Positions 10,875 to 22,990 are shown, numbered from the stretch's first letter. The stretch is 64,000 bases of DNA from Hibiscus mutabilis (GCA_019671005.1 CM033726.1:4967213-5031212); one strand, 5' to 3'. Translations and numbers: made by a program. The notes: generated from the sequence alone by a model not told the origin.

Positions 10875-13800
10875 TGTAACACCCTAAACCGGGCCTAGGA
10901 AGGTTACCACTATCTAAGCCATTGACAACTTGAATTAGGTGTTAATCAAATTGAAAGAATTGGGAGTTAATTGAGGAAAGAACATCAGCTAACAAATAAC
11001 TAAAAGATTAAAATGTTATAACCAACAAGTTAGAGTGTCAAATTAAAAGGACCAAATTGAAACAAGAGTAAAATAATAACTTGCACGTGTAATTAGATCA
11101 CTATGTGATAGTGGAATACATGTGGCAAGGTAAATTCACATGTGGCAAGGGAGAGTGTAATGGCCGGGCATGTTGGTGAAAGAAAGACAAAACAAATTTG
11201 AATCTTCTTCATTCTTGCAATTGTCATAACGAATAGAGAGAGAGAGAGGGGGGGAGAGCTTGGAGAGAAATTTGGTTATTTTCACTTGAAGATTTGATTA
11301 GGGATCAAGGGGGAATCAAATAGGAAGGCAAAATGCTTGATTCTGTATGTTATAGATTTGAATGGTTGAAATTGAATGCTTGTATGATGAATCTTACATC
11401 TTGTGGAGAATTGATTGAATGTCATGAAAGCATGTTTGTGTTTGTAATCTTAAGTTGCTATGATTTCTGGGAATATGTTTGCATGACCATCGAATGATAT
11501 ATGTGATATATGGTTTAAGTTGTTAGAAAGATAACCAATGATGGAAATTGTTGGGAAGTTGCTGGAAATTGAGAATAGGGATCATGATTGAAACTAGTTT
11601 AGATTAGGGACTGTTTTGTTAAATGAAAATGTGTAAACATGTTTGGTTATACATACTACCATGTTTTGATCACATTGCTAAGTGAATTGAGACTTGAATA
11701 GAGTAATTAGCTTGCTGGAAAATGAGTTCATATAATTGGATTAGTTAAAGCTAGGTAATGGACTACTCAAATGGTGAATTAGAGGAATGTTGTTGATCAA
11801 ATAGATCAAATTGAACTTAGCACTATAATGCCTTGTTATGATCACATAGATAAGTGAATTAAACTGACCTAGACGTGTAAGAACATGAAAATAAACTGAA
11901 TTATAATGTTAGAATCTAGTTTAGAGGAATTATGAAGCTAAAAATCTAGCTTACTGAAATCTGCCCAGAAAACTCTGTTCTGGGCAGTAACTTTGAAAAA
12001 TCACCATAAATTGTATAAAGGGAATTTAAGGCTGAAAACTTTATGGACAATGGCTTAACATGTCTAAATTCATTATGAGAAAACATAACTGAATTCTGGA
12101 TTGTATAATGAATTGTAGAGAAGAAACACTAGGGACAGTGCAAACTGTCCAGTGTTGTAAATTACCCTGTCTTTAAGCTAAAAATTGTATTAATTGGCAA
12201 AGAAATAAAATGCAAGGCCTATATGGTTAGAAATAAAATTAATTTAGCTTTCCAACGGTGTAAACCAATTGAAATTCCGACGTACAGAATGAAAGTTATG
12301 CACGTTTAAGTAAGCAGTGCACCTGCTGCCTGGTAGCAGTAGTTTAGATGTTATTGGTCTTGTATATGTGATGTACTAACCTTGTTGCTATGTTGAATGA
12401 TTTTGTGATTTACATGTTTTGACCTTGTTCTATCTATGTGATTTATTAGAGCAAGGAGAGGACTTTGGAGAAGGATCAAAAGTCGAGCATTCAAGGGACA
12501 AGAAAAAAGGGGATAGTCTTGCGAGACTAGCTAGCTTGGAGTATTGTGAGTGTAGTTTACAATAGGGTTAGGACCTAAGTCCTAACCAAATATGCATGAC
12601 TATCTTCTTGTCATTGATATGCCATGTTAATGATCTTAATTTAACTTGAATATGAATAAAAGGGAAGATTGAACTAAACTAAAATTGTGAGTAAGTAATA
12701 GCATACAAATTCATAAATTAATTAGAAAGAAAAGTGAAAACAAATGTATGATTCCATGCCTTGGATATGACTTATTATAATTCTTGCTTGTATGGATTTC
12801 TATGATGAAAATACTTGATAACATGAATTAAGTCATGAAATAAAGATCTTGCTTGATGCCTAAGATGACATATGTAAAATGTTTACTTGAATAACAAATT
12901 AAATTGCAAAATGATGAGCTAAGACTCAATTGGCCTAAGGGCTAAATCATAATATTGCTATACCTTGCTTGAATTGATTCTTGAACTTGAAATCCTTGAA
13001 TAAATAAAGTGTAATCAAACAACCTTGGCTGCTAGTTGAATAGGTAGAAGGGCATGCCTTAGAGTTTAGAGCTCATTGTGTTAGGGTGGACTACGGTCCA
13101 GGGCTAAGGCCCCTAATTGGCGACAGACGTAGGGTACGTATGTGGTCTTTGGCGACAGTATGAGGGTTGACCAGTTCTACGGTACATCTTGTGGCGATAG
13201 TTGGTTGGAGACTTGATTACCTAGACAAACTATAAACCAAGGATTGTTTCAAAAGAATATAAATGAGCTAATAAGTATGAATTGTTTAAATACTTGTCTT
13301 GAACTATTTGTTACTTGAATTTCTTGACATGCGAACTTGCTACTTGAATTACTTGACATGTAAACTTGCTACTTGGACTACTTGATATGTATTCTTGAAA
13401 TGACAAATATGTAAACTTGAACTAATTGTTACTTGACTTGAGATGTATGTATATTGCCTGGATATGTACTTGAATTGAATTGAAATGTGTATATTGCTTG
13501 AGTATGTTATTTGACTTGAAATGAAGTTTTAGTAAAGCTTGAATTCGAATGATTCCAACCTTGACTAGGTTCAAACTTAGCTAATAGATACATGTCTTAT
13601 TAATTGGTTAGAACTAGTTACTACCTCACTAAGTACATTCTTGTACTTATCACTCTTATTTTCATTCTTCCCAACCACAAGAGAAAGGATTCGATCGTTG
13701 CTTGATCCTGAAGCCTGATTTCTTGAGCTCGAAGCAAGACATAAGCATAGCTAAAGTATGGTTCATACTTGTTTTTACTCCCCTAGTTGGTGACACTTAG

Positions 13801-14457
13801 TTTATATATAATGACTTGTGCATGCATTTTGGATACTTGAACTTGTATATATATATAGGTTGTTTTGAATGGGCTTATCATGTTATGATCTTGGTTGTTA
13901 TTGTAAATCAAGTAATGAACTCAAATCCTATGTAATGAAATATGTTGATGTGCATATTGATATGTATATATTGAATGTTCAAAGAAATTGATCTAGCCTT
14001 GTACCATTCGAATAGCTTGTGAAATAAGATAGTCTTGTGTGAACATTCGAATGTCTTGCATGTGATTTTGTAAGTTTTAATTGTAAATGCCGATTGGTAA
14101 GGCTTGGCATTTGGCTTGCTTGGAATCAAGGTATGTGCAATTGATCATGTTTGGAATGTTATGTATGAAATGTTATATGTATCAATCTAAGGAACTATGA
14201 AATGAAAACGGAAGCATGTTTGCTCTTAGGTTATTCGAATGTGATTGTATGATGATGTTAATTGAATTAATTGGTAACCTGTAATGTCTTGCAATTGAGA
14301 TTGCTTACATGTTAAGTTATAAATACTTGATTAATTGCTAGTTAAGTAACTCATCTAGTAGGGATGAGTTAACCTATTCTTGCCTCGTTCTTGTTTGTAA
14401 TGTACTTGGAACGCTCCCGAGCCGGTTTACTACTAACCCGGGGTAGGGGGTGTTATA
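10875..14457. mobile_element. Solo-LTR-like insertion nested in CACTA
   Basis: Starts TGTAACACCCTAAACCGGG and ends ACCCGGGGTAGGGGGTGTTATA. It is flanked by a perfect 5-bp duplication AGAGG (10870-10874 and 14458-14462). The ends form an imperfect inverted pair (TGTAACACC / GGTGTTATA), as in plant gypsy LTRs. Neither end sequence is repeated inside, and no primer site, polypurine tract or gag/pol frame was found, so a solo LTR of about 3.6 kb is the simplest reading. The block at 13080-13210 (gggctaaggcccc ... ggcgacag) is reminiscent of gypsy LTR motifs. It contains no gene. Confidence 0.8.
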
Positions 14458-14575
14458 AGAGGCGACTGAGATGAGGGGGTGAGAGACGAATGAGATTAGG
14501 GATTGTGTGGGGAGTTTGATTTGGGGATCGGGTGAGAAAAGGGTATTTCTCGAAAATCAAACGGTGAGTTTTATT

Positions 14576-14898
14576 CACTACAGGATATCCTATTGCGGCA
14601 CTTTCATTAAAAACGCCACTACAAGTAATACCGATTGCGGCGTTTTACAATAAAACGCCACTAATGCACGAGTATTTGTGGCGCTTGTAAAACAAACGCC
14701 GCTAAAAGCGCGTCTATTTCTGTGTTTTTTCTAAAAACGCCACTATAGGTACAACGATATTGCTGCGTGTTTTCATAAACGCCGCAAATTGTCTTTAGTG
14801 GCGTTGTATGGATAAACGCCACGATATGTTTGAAATTAGCGGCGTTTGGTTTTAAAACGCCGCTAAAAGTGCCGCTATATACCAAGTTTGGTGTAGTG
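14576..14898. repeat. CACTA right subterminal region with an extra internal terminus
   Basis: Dense gcggcgttt/aaacgccgc repeats run up to the right end at 14898. At 14576 there is a second CACTACAGGATATCC sequence facing inward. It could be the left end of a 323-bp element sharing the same right end, but its flank (ATT) does not match CAA at 14899, whereas the flank at 7647 does. Confidence 0.75.
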
Positions 14899-15005
14899 CA
14901 ACCATTCCATGTCGAGCAATCGTGACAGCTCGCCACTACTTGTCTATCAGACATTTCAAATGCAGACTTCCTTTCCCCAAAATTTAGAAGCATTAACCAT
15001 TCTTC

Positions 15006-15013
15006 TATATAAG
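15006..15013 (+). promoter_or_regulatory. TATA box of MLP gene 1
   Basis: TATATAAG lies 88 bp before the ATG at 15101, a normal core promoter position. The CACTA end is only 107 bp further upstream. Confidence 0.6.
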
Positions 15014-15100
15014 GCACTTCCCTAAGGATAACTTTCACCCCAAGTCCACTAAGTGAGTTAGCAACTACACTAGTTTTTTGGCTTCCCTTGCAAGCAGACG

Positions 15101-15653
15101 ATGGCTCAGATCAGGAGGATGGATTGCCAAATTGAGGTCAAGTCCTCAGCTGACAAGTTCTTTGATGCTTTCAAGACCAAAGCTCACCTGATGCCAAAGA
15201 TGTCCAGCCAACTTGTTTCAGACATAAAACTTCTTGAGGGTGATTGGACTTCTGTCGGGTCTGTCCGTTTATGGTATTATGTTGCTGGAGGTAATCCTCG
15301 GCCACTAATCTAAATTAGTTGAGTAATCACGTTTTTATGTGTTATGGCGATCTCAATTAATTCCATAGCTTTGTTGTTGTGTTCTAGATACGTTTGAGAC
15401 GGCTAAGGAACTTCGAGAAAGCGTGGACGAAGAGAACAGGACAATTGTTTACAAACTGCTGGAAGGTGAAATCGGGAATTCTTACAAGAACTGGAGATCC
15501 ATCCTCAGCGTCACCCCAATGGCGGAGGGAAGTTTGGTGAAATGGACCTTCGAATATGAAAAGCTAAACGACGACGTCCCTGAACCCCTCAAGTACTGCG
15601 ATTTCCATACCACCTGGTCCAAAGATGTCGACGCTTACCTTCTCAATTCCTAA
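15101..15653 (+). CDS. MLP-like protein (Bet v 1 superfamily), two exons
   Basis: Exon 1 is 15101-15290 and exon 2 is 15388-15653, with a 97-bp GT-AG phase-1 intron. The product is 151 residues, the usual length for major latex protein-like proteins. It starts MAQIRRMDCQIEVKSSADKF and ends SKDVDAYLLNS. Landmarks are the acidic turn LLEGDWTSVGSVRLW (in place of the usual HEGEWG-VG-V loop), ENRTIVYKLLEGE, and the C-terminal VKWTFEYEKL plus long helix. The family forms a hydrophobic ligand-binding cavity and is cytosolic; roles in stress, defence and long-distance transport are reported, but the ligand here is unknown. The ATG follows the TATA box by a typical distance. A paralogue lies 16 kb away on the other strand. 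Confidence 0.93.
15291..15387 (+). other. Intron of MLP gene 1
   Basis: It begins gtaatc and ends ttctag. Removing it joins the two exons in phase 1 across a Gly-Asp boundary, the same intron position as in MLP gene 2 (31798-31922). Confidence 0.9.
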
Positions 15654-16270
15654 GTAATTAAGAGAAAAAAGAGAGAGGCATGTGTCGATATATTGATTAT
15701 GTCTTGTTCTTAATTAAGTAATATTAATTATTATAAAAAAGCTCTTTATAAATTCGCTTCCTCCGCCGTGAGAAAGCATTGTCGTGTGTTTGTTATTGTC
15801 GTTTGGAATAAAAAATATCTATTTTCTCTTGAGATTATCTGATTAAAATCTGATAGGAAAAAGTATGCTGTTGAGAGAATAAGAGTCTAACTGATGTTGC
15901 TGCTTAGTGCTTACTCAACACTGGAGGGTACTTTTAAGTGGCCGAAGAAAGCTAGAGAACAAGGGCTAGATGTCTAATTTTAGTTCTTGTTGGTTGTTGC
16001 AATTTTGACTCCCCTATTTTATAGACGAAGTGAGACTAAATTTATATGGCAAAATTGGCTTGTAGCATCATAATTTTTGTTACTGCAAGTGCATTATATT
16101 GTTTGTATGGTTAGATATCTTCAAGAATTGGCACATGGGAAGTCTCTTATCTTGTTTTTGGCTATGTGTGCAAGTATTTTTATAGGTTCAGGAAATAATA
16201 TGAATATCGCGCCATGCTTGTGCCCATCAAGTTCCAGGAGATGAAATCTAGATGTTCATATAAAAGGCAG
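15654..16270. other. Intergenic 3' flank of MLP gene 1
   Basis: It contains an AATAAA-like signal near 15808 and no further gene. It ends at the solo LTR. Confidence 0.6.
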
Positions 16271-18669
16271 TGTAAGAGCCAAATTTTATTCGGGTATCAT
16301 ATATGTATATGATATTTTTACTATAAATAAATAAATAAAACAGATCTAAAAATAAATCCAAATCAGTCCACATATAGTAATGTCCACTTAACAATCAAAG
16401 GTTCATTTTCAAATATCCAAAAGCCCATTTTCAATTACAGCCCAATCTCCAATTTCTACAATCCATTGACAGCTTTTTATTACCCAAATCTGCCCAACAA
16501 ACACATTTATCTGAAATTCCTAAATTTCTCTCCAAAATGACACGTGGCGCTCGTTCATTGGTTAATACCAGCAGTCACGGATTCTTATTTTCTCTCCCCA
16601 TTTAGTTGGATCCAGCTGGATTCGCTGATGTTAGTGTGATCTCATCCTTCGTCAACCCTATAAAAGGAAAGAAAGAGAGCGTTTGTCTGATAAATTAATA
16701 CCCATCATTAATCATAAATAATAATAAATTAATAATAATGAGAAAAGAGGATTCATTAATCATAAATAATAATAAATTAATAATAATGAGAAAAGAGGAT
16801 ATTACCTAAGAAGCTGAGCTGGCACGATAGTCGAACCGTCGTAAAGGAGTTGAATCGCCGACAATTGAAGAGACGCCGGCCATAAGAACCGTTGTCGTGA
16901 AGCTCACTGTCGGAAGCACGAACGCCATTATTGAGAAAGCTAGAACCACCATAGCCACCGTAATTGAGGTAAAATCTTTTTTATTTCTTTAGTTCTTGCA
17001 AAAATAGTCAAATATTAGTTCGAGCTAAGAGAAAACGAAATGAAAAACAAGAAAAGAGGTGAGATGGTCGGGAGTCTTATTTGTGGTGGTTAGCATGTTT
17101 CTAAGTAATGGAAGAGTCGAAAAGGGTCGGGACGAGGTAGTTTAGGCTGGGGAAGAAGTGTGGCTCTATTAAGCCGGGGTTAGATTTAGAGATTAGGATC
17201 GAAAAAAGAGAAATTTGAGTATTTTATAATTTTGGCCGACTACAGAAAATTGCCTCACGACGGCTAACAGAGGGTAGATAGTGCTCGGCAAACAACATTG
17301 GGTGATCGAAGTGCGACGATTGAGGATTTGGCGGCGATGGGCATGGTGGAGAGTGGCCAACTTTTAAGTGTTCATCATGTTCATCTTTAGAGATGCTGAA
17401 CTCCAAGCCAAAGTTAGGGGGAGAGAGAATGTAATATCCAAAAAAATGAGAAAAGGGCAACATTTTAGGCTTAAAGGGGCTTTATATAGTCTAGAAAGAA
17501 CGACGTCGTTTTAGGGGCTCAGGTCTGAAAGGTCCGCACATATGATCAGGTAGAGCAGAGGATCCACGTATTTTCAGAAATTTTAGGCTATTTGGGTATT
17601 TGGTCCTCGAAGTTTTGTATTGTAATTCAATTTAGTCATTTAAAATGAAATCAAAAGTTCATAGTTTTAATTTGTTTCAATTTAATCCTTTAATTAATTG
17701 TTTATTTAATTACAATTAAATTATATGTATGTTGCATGATTTAAATTAAGCATATAGTCTTATCTGCTAGATAACTAAATCACTTAGCCTTTAATATAAA
17801 TTGTTAGAGCCTTAGTTTTATGATCTTATTAGGATTTAATAATTTAATTAGGGCTTAGATAATTGTAGCAAGTTAACAAATATTATTTGGGAAATTTAAA
17901 AGTTTTAATTTGAATGGTGTCCCAAAGCAATTGGGTGTTATTAACATAAACTTTTAACATAGAACAAATAATATTTGTTAAAACCTAGAAGATGATAATT
18001 AACTTAGTTAATTAATTAGAGCCTTAATTAGGATTAGAACTTAAACAATTAGATTAATTAATTGGACTAGGAATATTATCTATAATTTTAGGGCTTAAAT
18101 ATGGAAGGTGCTCAAGCAATTGGGTGTCATCTCATGTAAGCCTTTAAATTAAATAATATTCATAGAATTAAATAATACTCAATTAATTAGAACATTTTTA
18201 AGTTGTCACTTAAAATAAATAAGACAATAATTGGTCATGCATTTAAAACATTTTATGTTGGAAATATATTTTTTGAATATGAATAGAGGTGTCCTAACGT
18301 AACGGGTGCTTCTAATCTCATATTCGGATAAAAATATATTTCCTTATAAAAGGAATATCTTCATTCGGAATTTAAATCCATGTAATAATTAAGGGTTAAA
18401 TTAAATTCAAAATGGCAATATGTCACGTAAAATTAAAGGTTCCGATAACGAGTGTTTGTGGTGGTGCAAATCCTTCCCCACACGTAACCGACTTCTTAAC
18501 CTTAATTTTAAAAAGAACGAATCTCTAGTTATTTTATAGTGTACGGTATGCCTCGAAGTGATTGGTGGCAAGTCCAAAATAATTTTCAAAATCAAATTAA
18601 AAAGACAAAACCCTAATTTCAAAATTAATCATCAAACTATTTTTACCCGATTTAAAATTGGTCACGACA
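16271..18669 (+). repeat. Ogre-type solo LTR
   Basis: Starts TGTAAGAGCC and ends GGTCACGACA. The 3' part (18455-18560) carries the family block ggtgcaaatccttccccacacgtaaccgac. Flanks are GGCAG (16266-16270) and AACAG (18670-18674), a 5-bp duplication with two G-to-A-type differences. No primer site or gag follows, so this is a solo LTR. A TATA-like ccctataaaagg lies near 16658. Two direct 48-bp copies occupy 16705-16800, and a 12-bp palindrome aacgacgtcgtt lies at 17499-17510. Confidence 0.75.
16705..16800. repeat. Direct duplication of 48 bp inside the solo LTR
   Basis: Two identical adjacent copies, 16705-16752 and 16753-16800, of a taataataatgagaaaagag-type sequence. Confidence 0.9.
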
Positions 18670-19404
18670 AACAGCAATTGAATTTCATTCTTTAGATTCT
18701 AAAAAAGTGAAATGAGCTTTTCCCTTTTTCATTGTTAGCAAAGTAGGGTTTATCCCTGGTGCAACTGAACCATGTGTTTTGTTTTCAGGTTTCAGTTTGG
18801 GGTGGGTCTATGTTGCGTTCTTTAGTTTTGTTATACTGTTGTTCTGGGAAGCACGGATACGATAATTTTATGTCGTTTTGAGTACTCAAAACGTTTTTGG
18901 GATGAGTACGGTTAGGGTACGTACAGAAGATGTTCTATGTTGACGGGTATTACTAAAAACGACCGAGTGCGGCATGTGACCTTCATGTGCATCTCCAAGG
19001 CTATTTTGCAACTGCGTTTCGACATGAATTCCAATAGTCTCAATGACGAAGGTGGAGCGATCAACGGAAAACAAAAGTTCAAAAAAAAAAAATAGGTGAA
19101 AAGGAAGGAGAAGAAGTGGAAGAAAAAGCGTGAGCAAAAACACGTAAAAAACTTTTATTTTATTTCTCATTTAATAGTGATGTTTTTATGACTTTTATGG
19201 GGTCCAATAAAGTGTTTTTTATGCTTTATTTGATTATTAACGTGTCTTTGCAACATAATCCATAAATATGTTTTTGCTACTTTATTTCTCATGAAGAAAA
19301 AACCATATTATTCATGAATGTGTATTTGTTGCTTTATTCAATTATGATTAATTTATTAAAAAAATATTTTATTTTAACTTTTTATTAGTATTTTGTTTTT
19401 ACCG

Positions 19405-19440
<36 letters not shown>

Positions 19441-19803
19441 CTTTTGTCGTACCCGTACCCTGTAATTTTGAGAATTGTCGTTTTTTTGTCTTCGTCCCGT
19501 ATCCATTCTCGTATCTTCATCAGTGCAACATAACTACTGTTTTAGGTGAAATCGAGTTTGGTATTTTGTTTTATTAGACGAAGTTTTTTTTTAGATTGAG
19601 GATGCTTGTCTACTTGATTGGTATCCTCTAATTTTATACACTATTGAAATCTTTAATTATAATAGTAAAATCTAATCCCCTAGTGCAACTAACGAGCACA
19701 TGACGGATTAAGGTTTCGACACAACTCGTTGAGTTGTACGTCAACCGTCGACAAATCTAAAAATTGGATTTGCCAACTTGTGGACTATATTAATTGCATC
19801 CCT
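18670..19803. other. Intergenic DNA with (ATT)n microsatellite
   Basis: No gene. An (ATT)n run lies at about 19405-19439. The 94-codon minus frame at 18886-19170 has a Phe/Leu-rich stretch and no family likeness. Confidence 0.6.
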
Positions 19804-19960
19804 TTCAACCGTCGACAAAGTCATTATGGTCACGAGCCACTCCAATTGTAGCCCTCCGAGTAGAAGCGGAAAAAGCAACATCCACATTTATCTTCACCAT
19901 TTTCGTAGAAGGTCGACTCCACCTCGGTGGTTGTCGCCGTTACTGTTTTTTTATTTGAGG
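19804..19960 (-). pseudogene. LINE-type RNase H domain fragment
   Basis: The minus strand from 19900 reads MVKINVDVAFSASTRRATIG followed by VARDHNDFVDG and a stop. This matches the N-terminal strand region of the RNase H domain (PF13456-like) found at the end of plant LINE reverse transcriptases (N-V-D-A-F...V.RD). Upstream pieces are frameshifted. It is a dead 5'-truncated fragment. Confidence 0.65.
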
Positions 19961-20470
19961 AAAAATTAATAATCAGTAGCGACGCATTGAGTTTGCTACT
20001 GGGTTGTGGCTCACAAGAAAAATAAACGCGTGGGATCACAATAATTAAAAAAAATTGTTTATGGACATTGTAGCCTTTCCTAGATGAAGGCGAGCCATGG
20101 ATACTAAAAGGTATTTTGTACTTCATTTTTCATAATCTTATTTAGATTTTTTGGCTTTTTATTCAAATAATGATTTTTTAATTATTTAATAAATAGCATT
20201 TAAAACAATTATTTATGAAAATAGGGTGTAACTTTTTTTCTTCTGAACTAATGTAACACATAGGACAAAGACATGTCTAATTAAACATTTGTTAAGATGT
20301 TGACAGGACACGCGGTCAATGAATTTTTTGTTTATTATTTTATTATATTTAGTACTATTTTTTAAAAGTAAGATTTTTTTGTTAACTATATATTTTTTAT
20401 GATATTTGAATAGTGTCGATGAATTTATTTTTAATTAATGAATTTGATAAATAGAAACAATAATTATCTT
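19961..20470. other. AT-rich intergenic spacer
   Basis: Nothing recognisable before the Tat-like LTR. The last 5 bp (ATCTT) are its target duplication. Confidence 0.6.
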
Positions 20471-20929
20471 TGTTAGTACCTACAAATATCTACCGTCACG
20501 TGTCAAAGCCATACAACCCTAGACGGACAAACGAGGTTGCGAACAGACTCACACAGAGGATGTCCAACGATCGCATACGGTCGACCATGACCTGACTAGC
20601 ACCTTACATAGCACAGGGCGAACGAGTAAGATCGCAAACAACATCCCGCCCATCGATCATATGACAATGTATGAGATCGTTGGGCATAACAATATGAACC
20701 TACAACGTCACATCATAGCCAGTCCAATCAATGTGCCACGATTACCTGATCGTGATACCTGTCTCCGCAGTATAAAAGAGACATGCAGCAAGAGAAACGA
20801 GGAGGCCAAGACACAAGATACACTATCCATCACTAGAAAAAGGTCAATAGAGACCCCCTCGCTAAGAACCACCATCCGAGCCATCGTTGGACCATTGTCT
20901 CCGATCTTTGTTGACTTTCACCATCAACA
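20471..20929 (+). repeat. Tat-like 5' LTR
   Basis: 459 bp, TGTTAGTACC to CATCAACA, with a TATAAAAG box at 20771-20778. Most of it matches the 3' LTR; the segment at 20700-20765 is replaced there by a local duplication. Confidence 0.9.
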
Positions 20930-20931
20930 TT

Positions 20932-20950
20932 TGGTGCAGTGAGCGTGGAT
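20932..20950 (+). promoter_or_regulatory. Probable primer-binding site
   Basis: tggtgcagtgagcgtgg begins 2 bp after the 5' LTR, where the minus-strand primer tRNA should pair. I cannot name the tRNA with confidence, and the site has probably mutated. Confidence 0.45.
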
Positions 20951-21805
20951 CGATCACCTGACCTTCAGACCCTTAGTCTGATTCTTGAGAAAGTGACAAG
21001 GAGCAGTCTTTGGCGAGAGATAATGAGGGAAACCCCTATTCCCCGTGCTGTAAACAACCAACTAGCTGACATGCATAGTAGATTAGAGGTTATGGAGGAA
21101 TACACTCATATTGCGTTAAGGAAACTCCAAAAGCAACATGATTATATTAAAAAATAGATGCAACACTCAGTGATGGAGCACGTTGAGAAGATGGTAGAGG
21201 AATCACGGGCAGTCACAGCCGAAATGAATGAGGAAGAATATATACATGCGACGAGAGTAAACCAAGATGCCATAACAGTAAGTCCTTTAAGAGATCCAAT
21301 CAGAGACATGTGGAACTCAAAATCCCTAAATCCCGATATAGAGAAAAAGGCTTACCATCCGCTAGGGGTGGAGGAGAATTGCGAAAACAGAAAAGTAATC
21401 ACTGTACTGGTCAGGAATGGAAGGTGAAAGGACAAGCAATAGAAAGGGCTCGCCGGTATGCGAAAAGCTAAATAAAAAAGAGGCCACCACTCAGTTTTTG
21501 AATGTAATACCCTTTGACAGATCTATCATCACATTCTACGTCTGATAAAACACCTTAGAATCCTAGAGCCCCCGGTGCAAATGAGACTGAACCCAGATAG
21601 GGAAGGATCGGATAAAAGATGTGAATTCCATGGGGCACAAAGCCATGATACAGATGAGTGTATCCATTTGAAGGATACAATAGAGTCCGCCATCAGAGGG
21701 GGACAGTTGGAAAGGTTTATTAAACGAATAAGAAGTGGGTGCTTAGAAGAAGTAGAGGTGAAAGTTATAAGAAATCTAGACGAGGGATGTAAAAGTCGAG
21801 GGTAG
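20939..21805 (+). pseudogene. Decayed Tat-like gag
   Basis: Three adjacent plus-strand stretches (20939-21157, 21158-21427, 21575-21805) are separated by stops and frame changes. The first contains a helical LADMHSRLEVMEEYTHIALR segment. The last carries the knuckle RCEFHGAQSHDTDECIHLKD followed by a helix (IESAIRGGQLERFIKRI), the typical end of Tat-group gag. The capsid core between them is largely lost. It cannot make a full gag protein. Confidence 0.65.
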
Positions 21806-22039
21806 TCCGGGTAAAAATTTTATGCAAGTAAATCAAAAGGCGGCCATGTAGTGCAAAGGTTAGGGGTCATGATTACGCGATGCTTGCCATTTATTTCAAG
21901 GTTCATTTCTTCATCTCCTTTTTTTCCTTGATTTTATTCTTTTCTCTTTCTTATTGTTATCCATGTTCCCATATTCTTTACATGCCAAATTAAAGGAAAT
22001 GCAAGTTCACAACAAGTTTATTGCCTACGAGAAAAAGAG
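21806..22039. other. Spacer between gag relic and tandem array
   Basis: AT-rich, with no coding signal. Confidence 0.5.
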
Positions 22040-22990
22040 AACAAAAGATCGTTTGAGCATACAATGCTTTTAAGAAGCGAGAAAAACACAAAGCTTTTAA
22101 GAAGCGCGTAAAATAGCTAAAGGGTTGTCTGAACGTCTGCCGCTTTTAAGAAGTATGCATAGAAGATTCATCTAAACGATCATCGATTTTAAAGTATGTG
22201 AGCAAAATAATTAAATGGTCGTTTGAGCATTTTTAAGAGGTATGCATAGAGGATCAGCTCAACAATTTCCATTTCTGAAGTAAGTGAGCAAAATAATCAA
22301 AGGGTCATCTGAGCGTCTGCCACTTTTAAGAAGTGTGTATAGAGGAATCAACTCAACGATCGTCTCTTTTAAAGTAAGCAAGCAAAATAATCAAAGGGTC
22401 GTCTAAGCGTCCGCCCGGTTTAAGAAGCTTGCACAAAAGAATCAACTCAATGAATACCACTACCGAAGTAAGTGAGCAAAATAATCAAAAGATCGTCAGA
22501 GCGTCTGCCACTTTTAAGAAGTTTGCATAGAAGAATCAACTTAACGATCATCGCTTCTAAAGTAAGCAAGCAAAATAATTAAAGGGACATCTGAGCGTCT
22601 GCCGCTTTTAAGAAGTGTGTATAGAGAAATCATCTCAACAATTGCCGCTTCCAAAGTAAGTGAGAAAAATAATCAAAGAGTCGTCTGAGCGTCTACCGTT
22701 TTTAAGAAGTGTACATAGAGGAATCAGCTCAACGATCGTGCGTTATTGAAGTAAGCGAGCAAAATAATCAAAGGGTTGTCTGAGCATCCGCTGCTTTTAA
22801 GAAGTGTGCATAGAGGAATAAGCTTAACAATCATCGTTTCCAAAGTAAGCGAGCAAATTAATCAAAGGGTCATTTGAGCGGCTGTCGCTTTTAAAAAGTG
22901 TGCATAGAGGAATTAGTTCAATGATTGCTGCTTCCGAAATAAGCGAGCAAAATAACCAAAGTGTCGCCTTTAACAAATATGCACAGAGAA
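22040..22990. repeat. 94-bp tandem array, about nine units
   Basis: The words gagcgtctgccgcttttaag, catagaggaatcagctcaac and agcaaaataatcaaa recur in the same order. Anchors at about 22315, 22409, 22503, 22597, 22691, 22785 and 22879 give a constant 94-bp step. One early unit (near 22222) is internally shortened. The copies differ by scattered substitutions. Such arrays in the 3' region of Tat elements have been described as seeds of satellite DNA. Confidence 0.92.

Larger units (their letters stand above)
7650..14898. mobile_element. CACTA (En/Spm-like) DNA transposon, non-autonomous
   Basis: The left end reads CACTACAGCAAAACG and the right end, reverse-complemented, reads CACTACACCAAACTT. 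Both are flanked by the 3-bp duplication CAA (7647-7649 and 14899-14901), as expected for CACTA. Both subterminal zones are packed with short direct and inverted gcggcgttt/aaacgccgc repeats, the usual transposase-binding architecture. No transposase frame is present. The interior carries host exon fragments (alpha-SNAP) and a nested solo-LTR-like insertion of 3583 bp. Without that insertion the element is about 3.66 kb. Confidence 0.88.

Noticed and set aside
14661..15038. 125-codon minus frame spanning the CACTA end and the MLP promoter
   Set aside because: It runs through subterminal repeats and a TATA box, crosses the transposon boundary, and has no family likeness.
18886..19170. 94-codon minus frame with a Phe/Leu-rich, signal-like stretch
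   Set aside because: The hydrophobic run comes from a poly-purine/pyrimidine stretch (19079-19130); no homology recognised.
22040..22990. Regularly spaced repeats considered as a CRISPR-like array
   Set aside because: The whole 94-bp unit is repeated with no unique spacers, it lies within a plant retroelement, and no cas genes exist here.
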